A stretch of 64,000 bases of DNA from Lactarius indigo (taxonomy: Eukaryota; Basidiomycota; Agaricomycetes; Russulales; Russulaceae): contig JAFKAC010000069.1 in the NCBI GenBank assembly GCA_025766275.1, positions 124,001 to 188,000 of the forward strand, in the 5' to 3' direction. Of this stretch, positions 45,116 through 56,574 are shown piece by piece (the stretch's first letter is position 1; each line of letters opens with the position of its first letter). A program made the position numbers and the translations under genes. The notes beneath the pieces were generated by a model. It was not told the origin of the DNA and ran no database searches. It worked only from the letters and a program-made list of their open reading frames with translations.

Positions 45116-45533
45116 ACTATCCTAGGAATGAGTCATACATGAGTCATGAATCACATGCGAACTACATGCTGACTGATACAATGTAAGAGTCCATGACTAA
45201 TACTGAGTCAGACCATAGCCATAACTGGCCATGAGTCGTACACAATACACAGTAAAGTTCATATTGTAACACATAAGGGTGGGCTTTGAAGCACCACCCA
45301 TGAAGCGTACAACAAGTCGCATAAGTAGAGCAAACCCTAGTACACCTACTACTAGTACTAGGATCCAGTAAGAGATATTGTACATGTGTCGTATTCACCC
45401 TAGTCCGTGACAGATTACGCCTTACCAAAGGAGTCACAACCAAGTAGGTAAGTGTCCACAACTCAAATTGTAACAAAGTCCTGCCATCCTTCTTAAGTAT
45501 CCCCATATCCACCAATTCTTTAGTGTCCCCAAC
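45116..45533. repeat. Further LTR-family debris
   Basis: Positions 45265-45420 again contain GGGCTTTGAAGCACCAC and CCTAGTACACCTACTACTAG with a mirror half, as in the neighbouring LTRs, so this is another diverged copy. Positions 45430-45530 read on minus as VDMGILKKDGRTLLQFE, which could be a pol scrap but is too short to assign. Confidence 0.35.
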
Positions 45534-45605
45534 TGTTATGCCCTAGCAGGGGCATGGGTTCTGGAGGTTCTGAATCACACAAGTATCAAGCAAAGACATC
45601 TGTTG
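45534..45605 (-). repeat. 72-bp partial Gypsy LTR end abutting a full LTR
   Basis: It repeats the terminal 72 bp of the adjacent LTR (TGTTATGCCCTAGC onward) and stops at CTGTTG where the full LTR begins with TGTTACGCCC. The truncation point resembles the LTR start TGTT, suggesting slippage or recombination at that word. Confidence 0.7.
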
Positions 45606-46187
45606 TGTTACGCCCTAGCAGGGGCGTGGGTTCTGGAGGTTCTAAGTCACACAAGTATCAAGCGAAGACATCTGTTGTCTTATTGCTATGAAATACGAGT
45701 GGCAAAAGTGTGGCACAAGGCGCAGCACTACTCTGTAATGTAGGACTCCTCATCCGAAGTGTCTAACACTTCTCTACACTTGATCTTGCTAGTGCACAGA
45801 GTATAACAGGTGTGACGCGTTGATATAGTTCAACTGCAAAGACTTCAGAGTGTCCTGGTTAAGGACTGAGATAGGGGATGCACAAGAAGAGGGAAATAGA
45901 GCAAGGTCACACCAAAGTCTGAAGGCAAGGTTGCTAGATTGCAAATGAAGCCAAGTCTGGCTTCCTACAGTCTATAGTACAGGTTTATATAGGGCGAGGT
46001 TCCAAACAACATGAACACAGGCCCATACAGAAACAAAGAAACTAAACAGAACAAAGGGATATTCGGATCAAGACAAACAACGCCACTAACAGTAGTAGCT
46101 CCTTTGGGTAACAAAGTATGGGACAGAAGGGGAAGGGACAAGATGAGAACATACTGTAACTGAGGTCCGAAGTGTTGAATCATAACA
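45606..46187 (-). mobile_element. 3' LTR of Gypsy element C
   Basis: 582 bp on minus, same family as the five LTRs at 22.5-39.1 kb but more diverged (for example AGTGTTGAATCATAACA at the outer edge). It is preceded, in element orientation, by a polypurine tract and ORF3. No 5' LTR is present because the element is truncated at 49568. Confidence 0.85.
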
Positions 46188-46213
46188 TGAGCCCCTCTCT
46201 AAGTCAACTCTCC

Positions 46214-47587
46214 CTAGAGTGCTTTGAAGTCCATCCGGTTGTAGACATCATTGTCCACATCATTAGAGGGGGTGCTTTCACGAGGGAGGGGGCAGCGATG
46301 TTGGCGAAGGAAGTTGAAGGGACCATGGGCCCCACACTTGCAACAATTTTTGTACTTGGGACACTTGATTTCTTCGTGGCTGTTGTTGGTAAAACACTTG
46401 CCACACCACTGAGTGTGTTCTTCTGGGGCTGGCCAAAGGCACTGGTAGGGGAAGTGGTCAGTGCTAGAACACCTCCAGCAGTACTTCTGTTTTTGAGGGC
46501 AAGCGAAGGAGAGGTGATCTTCAGACTGGCACCTGTAACAAAGTTGGATGGTGCCAGTCCCCTTCTTGTTGGACCTGTGTTTGTGCCTCCTCTTCCTTTC
46601 TGCAGAGGGGCTAGGCCCTTCTGGTTCATCATGGAGTTCTGGCATGGAGTGGTAGTGAGGTGGAGCAGGGGCAGGAATGGGGTGGACTCCAAAGGGGTGA
46701 GTTTCTTCTTTGAGAGGAGGAGGGTGTAGTGTGAGCCACTGGTCTGCAATTTGGATGTAGGCCTTGTGCTCTTGTAGCCTCCTTCGGGTGCTGGTTAGTT
46801 GCATGTCCATGTTGAGGAGGTGCCTTTTGAGGGGCTCCATCGTCTTGTACAGGCCTTCGATCTCCTGTTGGAGGGCCTTCTGGTTTCGCAAGAATTGGTG
46901 AGTCCTGGAGATTTCTGCTGTGAGGCAGTCATCTCCCAGGTCTTCTAGGACTTCATTGACTTGTCTGGTTGTGGGGGAAGCTTTGTCAAAGTTTTGCATC
47001 TGTGCTGGGGTGATAGGGGGAGCTGGGTTGTGGGGGTCGTTATCTTTGGGAAGGAGAAAGAGGGAGAGGCCATAGTGGGGGAGGTTTTTGCCCATGGTGC
47101 CGATGGCCTCTTCTTTGCTTTCACTGATCTTGATCCACTTAGCATCCTTTTGGATGTATGAGGTTGGGTCAGCATCATCAGGGATGAGGAAGTGGACATA
47201 GCGGCTGCTCCAGGGGTCATTCAAGAAGAAGGGGTAGCCAGGGTTGTCATCCTCTTCAGCAGTGATGTGCATCCTTTCATAGTTAATGGGGAGTGCGTCC
47301 ATGATTGGGTCATTAACTATTTTGCTGAGGCGAGCTATAGCCACTCTAGGGTCAGGGGGGGAGGTGGTGGGTTGGTGTATTTCAGGAGTGGGGGGAGCTG
47401 TGTGTCCAGGAGGGGGAATGCAAAGAGCTATTCCTCCTCCTTCTGTTTCTATGATGCTGGGCATAGTGGGGTTGATGGGCTGTGGTTCCTGGATGAGTGA
47501 AGGCAAGGAAGGGGGTTGTACTGGGAAAGGGGAATAGCCAGAGGAGGGTGTGACAGAGGGTGTTTCATCAAAGGAGCCTCTTTCCAT
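46214..47587 (-). CDS. Element C ORF3, intact 457-aa zinc-knuckle protein
   Basis: The only uninterrupted copy of the third ORF of this Gypsy family. The start at MERGSFDETPSV is taken because a base insertion just upstream (GCAACTGAGGCG) separates it from the MPSCSSS start used in A and B. Residues 1-90 are Pro/Ser-rich. About 100-190 form a globular-looking part (YPFFLNDPWSSRYVHFLIPD, HYGLSLFLLPKD). About 225-285 are a predicted coiled coil (LRNQKALQQEIEGLYKTMEP). The last 100 residues carry four Cys/His clusters: CYRCQSEDHLSFAC and CWRCSSTDHFPYQC are canonical C-x2-C-x4-H-x4-C knuckles, CGKCFTNNSHEEIKC and CCKCGAHGPF..H..C are variants. It occupies the position of env in retroviruses but has no signal peptide or membrane span. 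RNA binding or a second Gag-like role is an inference. Confidence 0.8.
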   Translation of the reverse strand: MERGSFDETPSVTPSSGYSPFPVQPPSLPSLIQEPQPINPTMPSIIETEGGGIALCIPPPGHTAPPTPEIHQPTTSPPDPRVAIARLSKIVNDPIMDALPINYERMHITAEEDDNPGYPFFLNDPWSSRYVHFLIPDDADPTSYIQKDAKWIKISESKEEAIGTMGKNLPHYGLSLFLLPKDNDPHNPAPPITPAQMQNFDKASPTTRQVNEVLEDLGDDCLTAEISRTHQFLRNQKALQQEIEGLYKTMEPLKRHLLNMDMQLTSTRRRLQEHKAYIQIADQWLTLHPPPLKEETHPFGVHPIPAPAPPHYHSMPELHDEPEGPSPSAERKRRHKHRSNKKGTGTIQLCYRCQSEDHLSFACPQKQKYCWRCSSTDHFPYQCLWPAPEEHTQWCGKCFTNNSHEEIKCPKYKNCCKCGAHGPFNFLRQHRCPLPRESTPSNDVDNDVYNRMDFKAL

Positions 47588-47684
47588 GGCACAAGCAACT
47601 GAGGCGTTCTACAGAGGAGGAGCAAGAGGGCATGGTGGAGAAGCTAGTGGGGAAGGTGGTTACTGTTTGTATTGTTACTTCCTT

Positions 47685-49568
47685 TCATTGTAACCACTGC
47701 TTTGCTCCTTCGCTTCTGGGGTTGTTTTCAAAGTGTTCCTGAATAAGTTCTGGGGCGTTGAGATTCTTTTCTGGTTCCCAGCTATTGTGTGCATCGGAGT
47801 ATCCTTTCCACTTGATTAGGAACTGTAACTGGTTCCTGTGGCATCTTGTTTCCAGTATTTTCTCAACTTCCCACTCCTGTTCTCCATCTACTAGATCTGG
47901 GGGTGGTTCCATAAAGTTCTTTCCATGTATAGGGGTTTCTTTGTATGGCATCAAGAGGGACACATGGAATACTGGGTGGATCTGCCACTGATGGGGGAGT
48001 TTCAGGGCATATGTGGTGGCAGAGATCTTCTTTGTGACCCTGAAGGGTCCATATCTTTTTGGGGCTAACTTGAAACTAGGGTGCGTTGTTCTCAAGTTCC
48101 TGGCATCCAGCCACACACTATCTCCTTCTGTGTGTTGTTCGAAATCGAGAGGATCCTTTGTAGAGTGACTGTGCATGGGTAATTGCTGCTTGGGCTGGTC
48201 CTTCTGGCTTCTTGGATCTGCTCTAGTCTTTCTTGTGTTCCTGGCACTGTGGTCATTCTTTCTGGTTGGTGTACTCTTGGGATGTACCTGAGAATTAACT
48301 TGTAGGGTGCCTTTTTAGTGGTTGCACTTGGCCAAGAGTTGTGGGTGTACTGTGCCAGTGGTAGTAGCTCCGTCCAGTTGTTTTGTTGGTGGTTTATGAA
48401 CATTCGGAGGTACTGCTCTAACCACTGGTTTGTTCGTTCTGATTGTCCATCTGTTTGTGGGTGGTATGCTGTGCTGATGTTTTGTTCTATGTCGAGCACT
48501 CTGCATAGTTCTTTGATGAACTTTGCTGTGAATCTGGGGTCTCTATTGGAGATGACCCTTCTTGGTAGTCCATAGTGTGGCAGGACAGTTTTGGCATAGA
48601 GTTTTGCCACTCCTTCTGCATCTATTGTTTCGCTGCATGGGATAAAGAAGGCTGCTTTGGACCAGTCATGATCCATGATGGTGAGAATTGTGTCATTGTC
48701 TTCTGATTGGGGTAGTTTTGTGATGAAGTCTAGGGCAATGGTTTCAAAAGGGAGTGCTTCTGGGTTAGTCTTAATGGGGAATATCGGTGGTTTTGGGTTC
48801 CCAGGGAAGTTCTTGTTTGATTGACATGTGGCACAGCCCTTTACATATGCAGATATGTCGTCTTTCATGTTTGGCCACCAAAAGTCTTGTAACACCAGCC
48901 ACAAGGTTTTTGTTATTCCAGGGTGTCCAGCTGTTTTTGTATCGTGAAACAGGGAAATTACCCCCCTCTTTAGCGGTGTGTTGTCCACAACCACCAGTTT
49001 GTCACCTTTCCACCAGTGTTTCCCTTGTTTTACTAGGTGGAAGGGTGCAGCCCATTTGTCCAGAGTGTCTTGGTGGTCTAATTGGTGTGCCATGACCTGG
49101 TCATCTATCCTTATGGAGAGAGCAGAGTTTGTGAAGATAGTTGGGGTCAGGACCACTACATTGGTGTTATCTCCTGCTCCAGTCTCATGGTCAGGGTGTC
49201 TTGACAGGGCATCTGCATGATTCTGGGATCCAGGTTCGTGGTGAAGTTTGATGTGATAGTCTGTGAGTCTGGGGATGTAATGCGCCACTCTCCTATTGAT
49301 TTGTCGAGGGTGGCGATAGTATTCTAGGTTTTTGTGGTCTGTGAACACTGTGATTTCGTGGGGGGACCCTAAAAGAAGGTGTCTCCAGTGTTCTAGTCCT
49401 CTGATTACCACCAGGAGTTCTCTGTCATGGATGTCATAGTTGTGCTCTGCTTCTGAAAATGATTTGGAGAAGTATCCCACAGCTTGTGGTTTATTTCAGT
49501 TATCTCTTTGTGTTATGATTGCTCCTGTGGCAAAGGCGGAGGCATCTACTTCTAGTTCGAAGGGTTTT
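47685..49568 (-). pseudogene. Element C pol, 5'-truncated (RH-IN-chromodomain)
   Basis: The copy begins inside RNase H (just after the equivalent of PFELEVDASAF) at 49568, where homology stops abruptly. Frame 48092-49480 covers RNase H and most of integrase. A one-base difference near 48197 (GGGCTGGTCC versus GGGCAGTCC in A) shifts the frame, and the rest follows at 47685-48176 with the chromodomain (WEVEKILETR..WEPEKNL). The integrase motif reads VISNRDPRF instead of VISDRDPRF, replacing a presumed catalytic aspartate. Gag, protease, RT and the 5' LTR are absent. Confidence 0.85.
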
Positions 49569-49859
49569 GTTCACATAATGATTGATGGTGACTTCCATCA
49601 TTCATGGGCCAACCGACGGTGAGAGTCTTAGATATGTCATGGGCTAGCCAACGTCGGCCGACGCCCAAGATTCCTTCCAAGATTCATGGGCCAGCCGACA
49701 TCGGTTCGGATGGACGAGATTTACAAACAGCTCCGTAGTAATCATGCAATGGTGACTTTTTATGGCTTCTGCATCTGAGAGATATGATCGGACACTGTAC
49801 CAAATAGAATGTGTGCTTGACATCTGAGAGGTAAACACAGAGATGTTATCAAACATGGT
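49569..49859. other. Junction DNA left of the KDZ-like region
   Basis: Unique sequence with ATGGGCCAACCGAC, ATGGGCTAGCCAAC and ATGGGCCAGCCGAC as a short repeated phrase (about 49595-49700). No gene. The boundary between the truncated Gypsy copy and the region rich in CTCGGAC words lies here. Confidence 0.35.
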
Positions 49860-50190
49860 CTGAGGTAGAATCTCGGACACATTCCATTGATCACTGTCCG
49901 AGGTACAATCTCGGACGTATTCCATTGATCACTGTCCGAGGTACAATCTCAGACGTGTTCCATTGATCAATGTCCAAAGTAGAATCTCAGACGTGTTCCA
50001 TTGATCACTGTCCGAAGTTGAATCTCGGATGTGTTCCATTTATTACTGTCCGAGGTAGAATCTCGGATGTGTTTCATTGATCACTGTCCGAAGTAGAATC
50101 TCGGACGTATTCTATTAATTACCGTCTGAGGTAGAATCACGGACGTGTTCCATTGATCACCATCCAAGAGTTAATCTTGGATGTGTGAGT
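49860..50190 (+). repeat. 38-bp tandem array with palindromic core GTCCGAG..CTCGGAC
   Basis: About eight and a half copies of a 38-bp unit. Each has TGTCCGAGGTACAATCTCGG as core, then C, a variable TATTCC-like spacer and ATTGATCAC. The core is an inverted repeat of GTCCGAG with a 7-base loop. A 38-bp array with the same core and TTGATCA spacer occurs at the right edge of the window (63778-64000) in the same orientation. Confidence 0.85.
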
Positions 50191-50750
50191 AGTGTGCTCC
50201 AACCATAGCTATCAGCAGGACAACTTGGAAGAGTGATATGAATCACAGTCTGACAGAAAATTAGAAATGATATTATGTAGCCAGTCCACAGTTCAGATAT
50301 AGATAGCCAATATATGTAGCTATAGAGTGTACAGTTTAATTCTGTCTCTCAAGGTAGCCCGGACCAATCCTCTGTGAACCCCTGCCAGTGTCCATATTCC
50401 TTCACAACTGTCAGAATGCTGTGTGAGATGTAGAAAGATAGTCTTACTTGGCTTTATCTGACTTCTTGATCTGCCACTTGCCCAGACTGTGAGAATGAGG
50501 TGGTTGGTCCTCTGACATATGTCCAGATGTAGAGGCTAAAGTGCTCCCATGGTGAACTTGGAGGAGTGCCATCCTCTGGCCTGGTGTATCTTGATGGGTT
50601 GATAGTCCTCTGGCTAGATTACTTCCAGTGTGAATAGAATGGCTAACTATCAAAAGCATTTGTGACAGTACTTACCTGGGTCTTGTGTCAATTCAGTGGG
50701 TGCTGTCTCAGAGGGTGGAGCATTACTGCCATGTGCACCATGGAGGTATG
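50191..50750. other. Non-coding DNA
   Basis: No gene or repeat clear enough to call, apart from scattered TATATA-like words near 50290-50330. Positions 50444-50659 hold a minus-strand frame without recognisable features that could be the 3' end of the gene to the right. Confidence 0.3.
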
Positions 50751-52495
50751 CTATATAAGCAGATGAGTGGAAGTCTGCACATGGAAGCAATGGCCAAACC
50801 CACAGGAGTGTTGTGGGACAGATGGAGGCTCTGGACATTCAGTAGACTCTACTCCTACTCTGGCTGGATGTTCAGTATTGGATTTGGAAGGACCCTTCTG
50901 CACTGCATGCAGAGAAGGCAGTATTTGTAGTGGTGATGACTCCGAACTAGGATGATCAGAGATCTTGTTCAAGTCTCTAGCAAAGTCCTCTTCTTCTTCA
51001 TCTGGATTAGAGGTGGAAGGAGTCTGGCACCGTCTCCGAGTTGGTAGATGTTCAGAGGTCTTCTCCGCTTCAGCAAGCAGCTCACATGATGGGTTCCAGA
51101 TGAGGGGAGTCAGTCCATCTTCCTTCTGCTGCCTCCAGTAGATCAAAAGGTCATGGACATCATCCAATCGTATTTTTGATGGGTCTGCCCATTGAAATCC
51201 AGGTGGATAACACTCTTCCTCTATCCAGGCAGTAGGAGCTGTGGATAGCTTTGCCCAAGGGATGGTCAGATTACACTTGCCAGAGATGAACCCTAATGCA
51301 CATATCCACATAGGTGACTGAATACAATGTATATTGTGAAGACCACTCACTAATATGGGCAGTACAATAGTCCCTAAGCACTGTTTGAACCACCTTGGCT
51401 TGATGTCCACCACCCTTGACAATGGATGGAATTTCTGGTTCCCCTGTCACATCAGTGGTGATTTGGACAGGGGCCTTGAGTGTCCTTGCATGGTTCTTCT
51501 CAGCACCCTGATCATCATCTGTATCACTTATGAGATAATCATATATGTTGATGAATGCATTCCAAACCTAGCCCAAAGCACTGCCTGCCATATTTCTTCC
51601 ATTTATCCCAGAGCACAGAGGTCCTCCAGTTAGGACAGAAGTCTCCGAAATCAAGTCCTTCATCTACACCAGCATTCCACTCATCCCTGTGAATAGAACA
51701 GTTAGTGTCCGGCCAGCAATGTAACATAAACAACATACATTGAAACCTGCGGAGTTCCATCCTCCTTCTGGTATGCAAGGAGAACTATAGACCAAGCTCC
51801 ACATGTTCTGTAAAGTTGGGTTTGAAAGTCTCTCACTATCCGGCCACGGATAGCAGCCGAAGCCATTCTGGAAGGTGAGTCAGTGTGATGCATGGAGTGG
51901 TGAGACTTCACTTACTTGGCCTGAATGCCCTTCGGAGGGCCATTGTCCGACCATTCTTTAGCAGTCTCCACAAAGCGCTCCTGCTCCTCAATTGGTAACT
52001 TCTTCCATAACTCAGTGGTTGCCTCCTGGAGTGCACCTAAGAATTCCTGTGTTCCAGGCACAGCTCCAGACATTTCCTCCGCAAGCACAGTGATGTGTGC
52101 CTTATCCTCATGGTAGAAGACATTCCTTGCAGACCACCTCCGAGTGAACTTGATAAACTAACGATGAGGAGGGGAGTAGTGGTTGTAGAACCACTTTCTG
52201 ATTTTCTGTAAAGCATATCTATCAGTAGACTTATAAGCATGCATGGAATATCAATACCTGTCTAGCATCTTTCTTATCAAACACAGAGTTGGCAGGCTGC
52301 CTCCGATACAGTTCCCCCATAGCCTTCTCCAGAATATTCTTTCTCATCTGTGTATCAGCCTGCTCAAAGTCATCCATATAGCCTCTAAGAATGGTTGCAT
52401 CCTGTGGTGTGATTACAAAACCCCTCCTTAGTGGGAGGCATTGGTCTGGAGTCTTGGTCAGAGTGAGTAGCAGATGAATCAGAGTGTTCAGACAT
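50751..52495 (-). pseudogene. Multi-exon accessory gene, broken, unknown function
   Basis: The probable start is ATG at 52493-52495 (MSEHSDSSATHSDQDSRP). A four-G run near 52426 shifts the frame before FVITPQDATILRGYMDDFEQ. Next exons read KIRKWFYNHYSPPHR, then a TAG where related copies would have glutamine, then FIKFTRRWSARNVFYHED..MSGAVPGTQEFLGALQEAT (about 51920-52205). These are followed by FQTQLYRTCGAWSIVLLAY (about 51780) and DEWNAGVDEGLDFGDFCPNW (about 51600). A long last exon (50751-51310) has a Ser/Glu-rich tail. Introns are GT-AG, about 45-65 bp. I recognise the style of a protein family common beside agaricomycete transposons but know no function. The frameshift and stop mark it as decayed. 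Confidence 0.5.
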
Positions 52496-52764
52496 GGGTG
52501 TAGACAAAGTTGTTGAAGGGTATGGAAGTCGAATGTATTTGGGAAATCAAACTGATCATGATTGAGCATATATATAGTGCTCTTATAAGTCCCCAAGAGG
52601 ATGACCCAGAGATATCACCTTAATACAGGGTAGGTGGATTGAACAATCAGAAAATGAGGACTCCAAAATCCGTGTGTTGACATGACACACGTAACATGAT
52701 AGGTTTCAACACAAAGTGTATTGGAGTGATATACTTAGAAAGACCAGTGACATACTCACAGTGT
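52496..52764. other. Spacer, no feature
   Basis: Promoter-side DNA of the minus-strand accessory gene. No repeat or gene was identified. Confidence 0.3.
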
Positions 52765-53275
52765 ATTGTTTCATGGCTCTGAAACATAATACAATTTAGT
52801 TTGGAGAGGTGCGGTCTGTTTTCACGACTTTGGACGGAACGCACACCAGACCAATATGTCTGAAGTATGTCTGAAGATCCATTCAATTGTCAATCTGAGA
52901 AGGGTCTCCAGACATCTTATACTTACTGTAACAGGCTGGTGTCATGGCTTTGAAACACAATACAATTTAGTTTGGAGAGATGCGGTCTGTTTTCACGACT
53001 TCGGACGGAATGCACACTGGACCAACACGTCTGAACGATGTCCGAAGATGCATTCCATTGTCAATCTGAGAACGGTCTCTAGACACCTATATTCTTCATA
53101 GTAGATTGCGTTGTGGTTATGAAACAAAACACACTTCATTTCAGAGAGGTGCAGTCTGCCTTCATGACTCCAGCTGAAACGCCCTTCAGACACATGACTC
53201 TGAGTCATGTCTGAATATGCGTGCTGTGGCCAATCGGTGAATGATCTCTAGACGCTCTATATGGCATGTAAATAT
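52765..53275. repeat. Three diverged tandem copies of a 170-bp unit
   Basis: Units begin near 52770, 52944 and 53109 with GGCTCTGAAACATAATACAA and its variants. Each continues with GGAGAGGTGCGGTCTG, a CGACTTCGGAC-like word and ATTCAATTGTCAATCTGAGA. The first two are close and the third is more diverged. The GGACGGA and CCGAAG words are variants of the heptamer seen in the neighbouring arrays. Confidence 0.7.
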
Positions 53276-53377
53276 CATCTGATTGAATATGGTCACATCA
53301 CAATCACCCCAACAGAAGTGACCAAAACCTGAGGAGGAACAGTAGATTCACAAGGTAGACTACAGCTATGAACTTGA

Positions 53378-54299
53378 CTACTCTGGAAGACTGGCCATGA
53401 ACTCATCCAGCTTATCTGTAAACACTTTCTCAGCTTCCAGACTGTCGTGAAGGGCTATTTGACGCTCTATGAGGTGTGCACGAAGATGAGACACCATCTC
53501 CTGGACCATGGTTACCTCAACCATGGATGGAGCAGTGTCCGGTGAGGGGGCGAGTTCCTTGGTGTTCTTGGAGGTCGAAACCAGCTAGGGCATGTCATAT
53601 GAGTGGTTGGTAATGGAGGGAACACTGTGATAAGTGTCCGATAGTACGTACTGTGTGTTCCTCACTCTCCAGATCACTTGCATCCAGTGCTGGCTCCGAG
53701 ATGGAGGCCGTTGACTTGAGCAAGAATGTAGTAGGTTGTGAACGATGTGGAGGTGGATGATCGTCGTCCACCACCATCGCATCAGTCAGATCCTATTCAG
53801 AGATTGTGATAATGCCATAATGTGAGTTGAACTCGGACGTACCTTCGGAGTGGAAGCAGCAGCAGGCACCGCAGTTTGCACAGCAGGAGGAGGGGTAGGT
53901 GTACCAGCATCTTTGTAGAGGAAAGAGTGCTTGACCTTTGATTTCACTGGAGGCACCACCTTTGCTTGAAAGGCCGGAGCAAGAGCAGAAGCCAGAGATG
54001 GTGCTGCTGCAGTGGCAGCCACAGCTGGAGCAGGTGGGGTGGTAGCAGTTGGGGTAGGTGTGGCAGTGGGAGTGGCCTTGCTAGGTGCACTTTTCGCAGT
54101 AAGCTTTCGCACATGTGGGGGCATCTTTCCGACGTATGCCCAATGCCCTATGGCCATATGACTCAGGTAAGTACTGTGGGTAATGCTTACTATATGGGGA
54201 CACACTGGACTCAGACTCCGAAGTCTCATCTGGGAATGACATGTTGTGTGGGTGTGGCTGATAGTTCGCTGGATCAGTGATGACTATATTACTGTGCAC
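53378..54299 (-). CDS. Four-exon accessory protein with C-terminal coiled coil
   Basis: Exons 54191-54299, 53843-54147, 53652-53792 and 53378-53584 join in phase across GT-AG introns of 43, 50 and 67 bp, giving 253 aa without a stop. The N-terminus reads DPANYQPHPHNMSFPDETSE. The middle is a long Ala/Pro/Thr low-complexity stretch (about residues 60-120). The C-terminus (VQEMVSHLRAHLIERQIALH, then SLEAEKVFTDKLDEFMASLP) is a likely coiled coil. I do not recognise a family. It diverges from the plus-strand gene at 54643, with about 340 bp of CCGGAC-rich DNA between them that may be a shared promoter region. Intact splicing despite the repeat-rich setting suggests recent function. Confidence 0.55.
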
Positions 54300-54642
54300 G
54301 GACTAAGTATTGGAATTGGCGACTGTCCGAAGTATGGGCCCAAGACTATGATGTATGCATAGATGCATGCCGCATGTCCGGAGTTGTGTACTAGGCGACT
54401 AGATCTATGACATCATATACTCTTATGAGATGTTCGGACACAATAGACTCGGTGTCCATGTGGGGCATATGCTTTTATTAGATGTCCGGACAGATCAGAC
54501 GCGGTGTCCATGTGGGGCGTCCATATGGGGCATGCCTTATTGGTCCAATCACATCAAACTCGGACGTCGAATATTCGGAGTCAGGTGTCCGAGTATGTGA
54601 CAGACAGTATCTGATCGTTCAACGTTCACCCTCCACATTACA
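54300..54642. promoter_or_regulatory. Divergent intergenic region rich in TCCGAA/TCGGAC words
   Basis: It lies between two divergent genes. It contains repeated GTGTCCATGTGGGGC (about 54452 and 54505) and many GTCCGGA, GTTCGGAC and TCGGACG words, the motif also found in the tandem arrays. A shared promoter is likely from position; no TATA box was assigned. Confidence 0.35.
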
Positions 54643-56267
54643 ATGATGGCAGCGTCCGACTCTATTACTCCTGCTGAGGCTCAGCTGTTGGGGATCGCCT
54701 GTAGGATAGACACTGCTCTCCAGTATAGGGATGAACATAAGGAAGCTGTGGATGATTCCTGGTACAACCAGGCATTGGAAAATGAGTTGGTGCGTGGTCC
54801 GTCCGAATGTGTATCACGGCTCACTCACTGAGTGTCATAGGACGAGGTCAATGAGGTCTTTGAGAAGGAGGATGCCTGTGTCCCTCGCATGCATCCACTG
54901 CTGTGCATGGTTGGGGAGGAGAGTGTGCGTGTTGGTAATGATGACATGGAGCTGGACAGGTTCAGCATCGATGCGATCTGTGAGGCCTGCAAGGCATTCT
55001 CAAGTGCGAACCCTGGGTTCAACCCAGTGCTCTCCTTGGCTGATGTCCGGCGCCTTGCTAGCGAGGTACCGGACATGGTCGAGTGGTGGCTCCCTGGAGA
55101 GCCCACAGTTGAGGATGAGGAGGCTGCTGAAGACGCAGCCGCTGAAGATGCGGCCGCTGAGGCTGCCAGAGGTGAAGGCGACGATGACGACGAAGTTGCA
55201 GAAGGTGAGTTCGCTGCTCATATGCTGAAGACATATAGCTAATCTAATTGCACACAATAGTCGAATCAGCTAGTACCGGAGCGAGTAGTGGTCCGCGCCA
55301 CTCCGGACGCAACTCAAAGGTGAAGGTATCCGGCCATACTGATGAAGACTCGACTGGTGACGACATCATCATGTTGGACAATCCAGATGTGGAGGCGACA
55401 CTGCGCAAGCCAAGGGCGACCAAGCGCCCCCAGGCTGTTGTGGTATCACCATCCTCGGACATCCCTGCAAAGTGCCATCAACGCAAGGCCAGCACATCTG
55501 CTAAGGCAAAGGGAAAGGGAAAGGAATCCCTTCCGGACCCTGTACGTCCGTTTTGCTCTCCGAGTGGTGGTGCAATAATCTGGCATCCAGGGATTCTGTG
55601 GGCCATGCCAGATGTCCAATGCGAAGGAGTGTGTCCCCCAGGTCAACGCTCCAAAGGCCATAGCATGTGCGCTCTGCTGGAGTCGCAAGGTGCAATGCCA
55701 GCCTCCACCAGCTTGGGCACTCCCAATCATTGAATCCATCGAGCGCTCGAAGCTTGCGAAGGAGGAGAGGAAACAGCAGCCGCCCCGGAGGCGTTCGGCC
55801 ACATGTGCGCAATTGACCGCAGTCCGTCCAAACTAGTTTAACGCTCCCTTACAGCTGTCTTCGACGATATGACGCCGACACTTGACTCTCTTAAGCGCAG
55901 ACAAGAAAGGCTTGAAGAGCGCCTTGCAGCTCTCCAGATTGGCCAGAACAATCTGGAACTACTCCTCCATGCGCTGTGCATGCGCCACGACGTCATTCCA
56001 TCGACCCTCAATCTCCATACCCCACCAGTCCCTCTGTTCAACTCAGCATCTGCCGTCTCACCATCTATAGCTTCCACACTCAGTACCACAGCTTCCACAG
56101 CTGCCTCGACATCCTCCACTGGCGTTGACGTCTCCAGGCTGTCCATCTCAGCCAGTCCAGCCACAGGATCGTCTGGAAGCGGTGCTGGGAATGTGCCAGC
56201 TAATGGTGCATCGTCCAAACTCGGACTCTATTTCAGACTCACTTGCTTTATGTCTGACCCCTGTTAG
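54643..56267 (+). CDS. Multi-exon protein with Cys cluster and coiled coil
   Basis: The start ATG at 54643 (MMAASDSITPAEAQLLG) leads through GT-AG introns at 54790-54840, about 55205-55259 and about 55543-55601. A further intron between about 55760 and 55860 could not be fixed. The N-terminal third ends in a very acidic block (DEEAAEDAAAEDAAAEA). Then comes a basic stretch (KAKGKGKES) and a Cys cluster (ECVPQ..ACALCWSRKVQC, about 55605-55690) that recalls a degenerate Zn2Cys6-type DNA-binding region. Next is a coiled coil (LKRRQERLEERLAALQIGQN, about 55892-55950) and a Ser/Thr-rich tail. This layout fits a nucleic-acid-binding protein, but the function is an inference. The 3' end is uncertain: the frame closes at 56267, or splicing may extend it by some tens of codons. 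Confidence 0.5.
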
Positions 56268-56574
56268 TGTCTATTGGGCGCAGTGGAGCGACCATCAAGC
56301 CGGCTTCTAGGGCCCCAAGTGTCTCTAGGGCCCCTAGTGCTCCTGGGTCAAGGGCATCCTCGCGCAGTCGGCCATAATGGTCACAGTTATCATTGAAACC
56401 AAGTCATAGAATGTGTCGTTCATATGTAGTACCAGAGAATGTCTAGAAATGAAAGTTGGATTGCTTGCTTGCTTACCATATGTGGTCAGGTTGACCTTGA
56501 GTTTGGACTGAGCTTATGCACATTCTATGACTCACATAGACTTGGGCGAATTGGGTGTCAGATAGGCACTGTCT

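Noticed and set aside
46214..47587. Envelope gene of an errantivirus-like element
   Set aside because: The ORF sits where env would be, but it has no signal peptide, membrane span or glycoprotein-like cysteines. It has zinc knuckles and a coiled coil instead.
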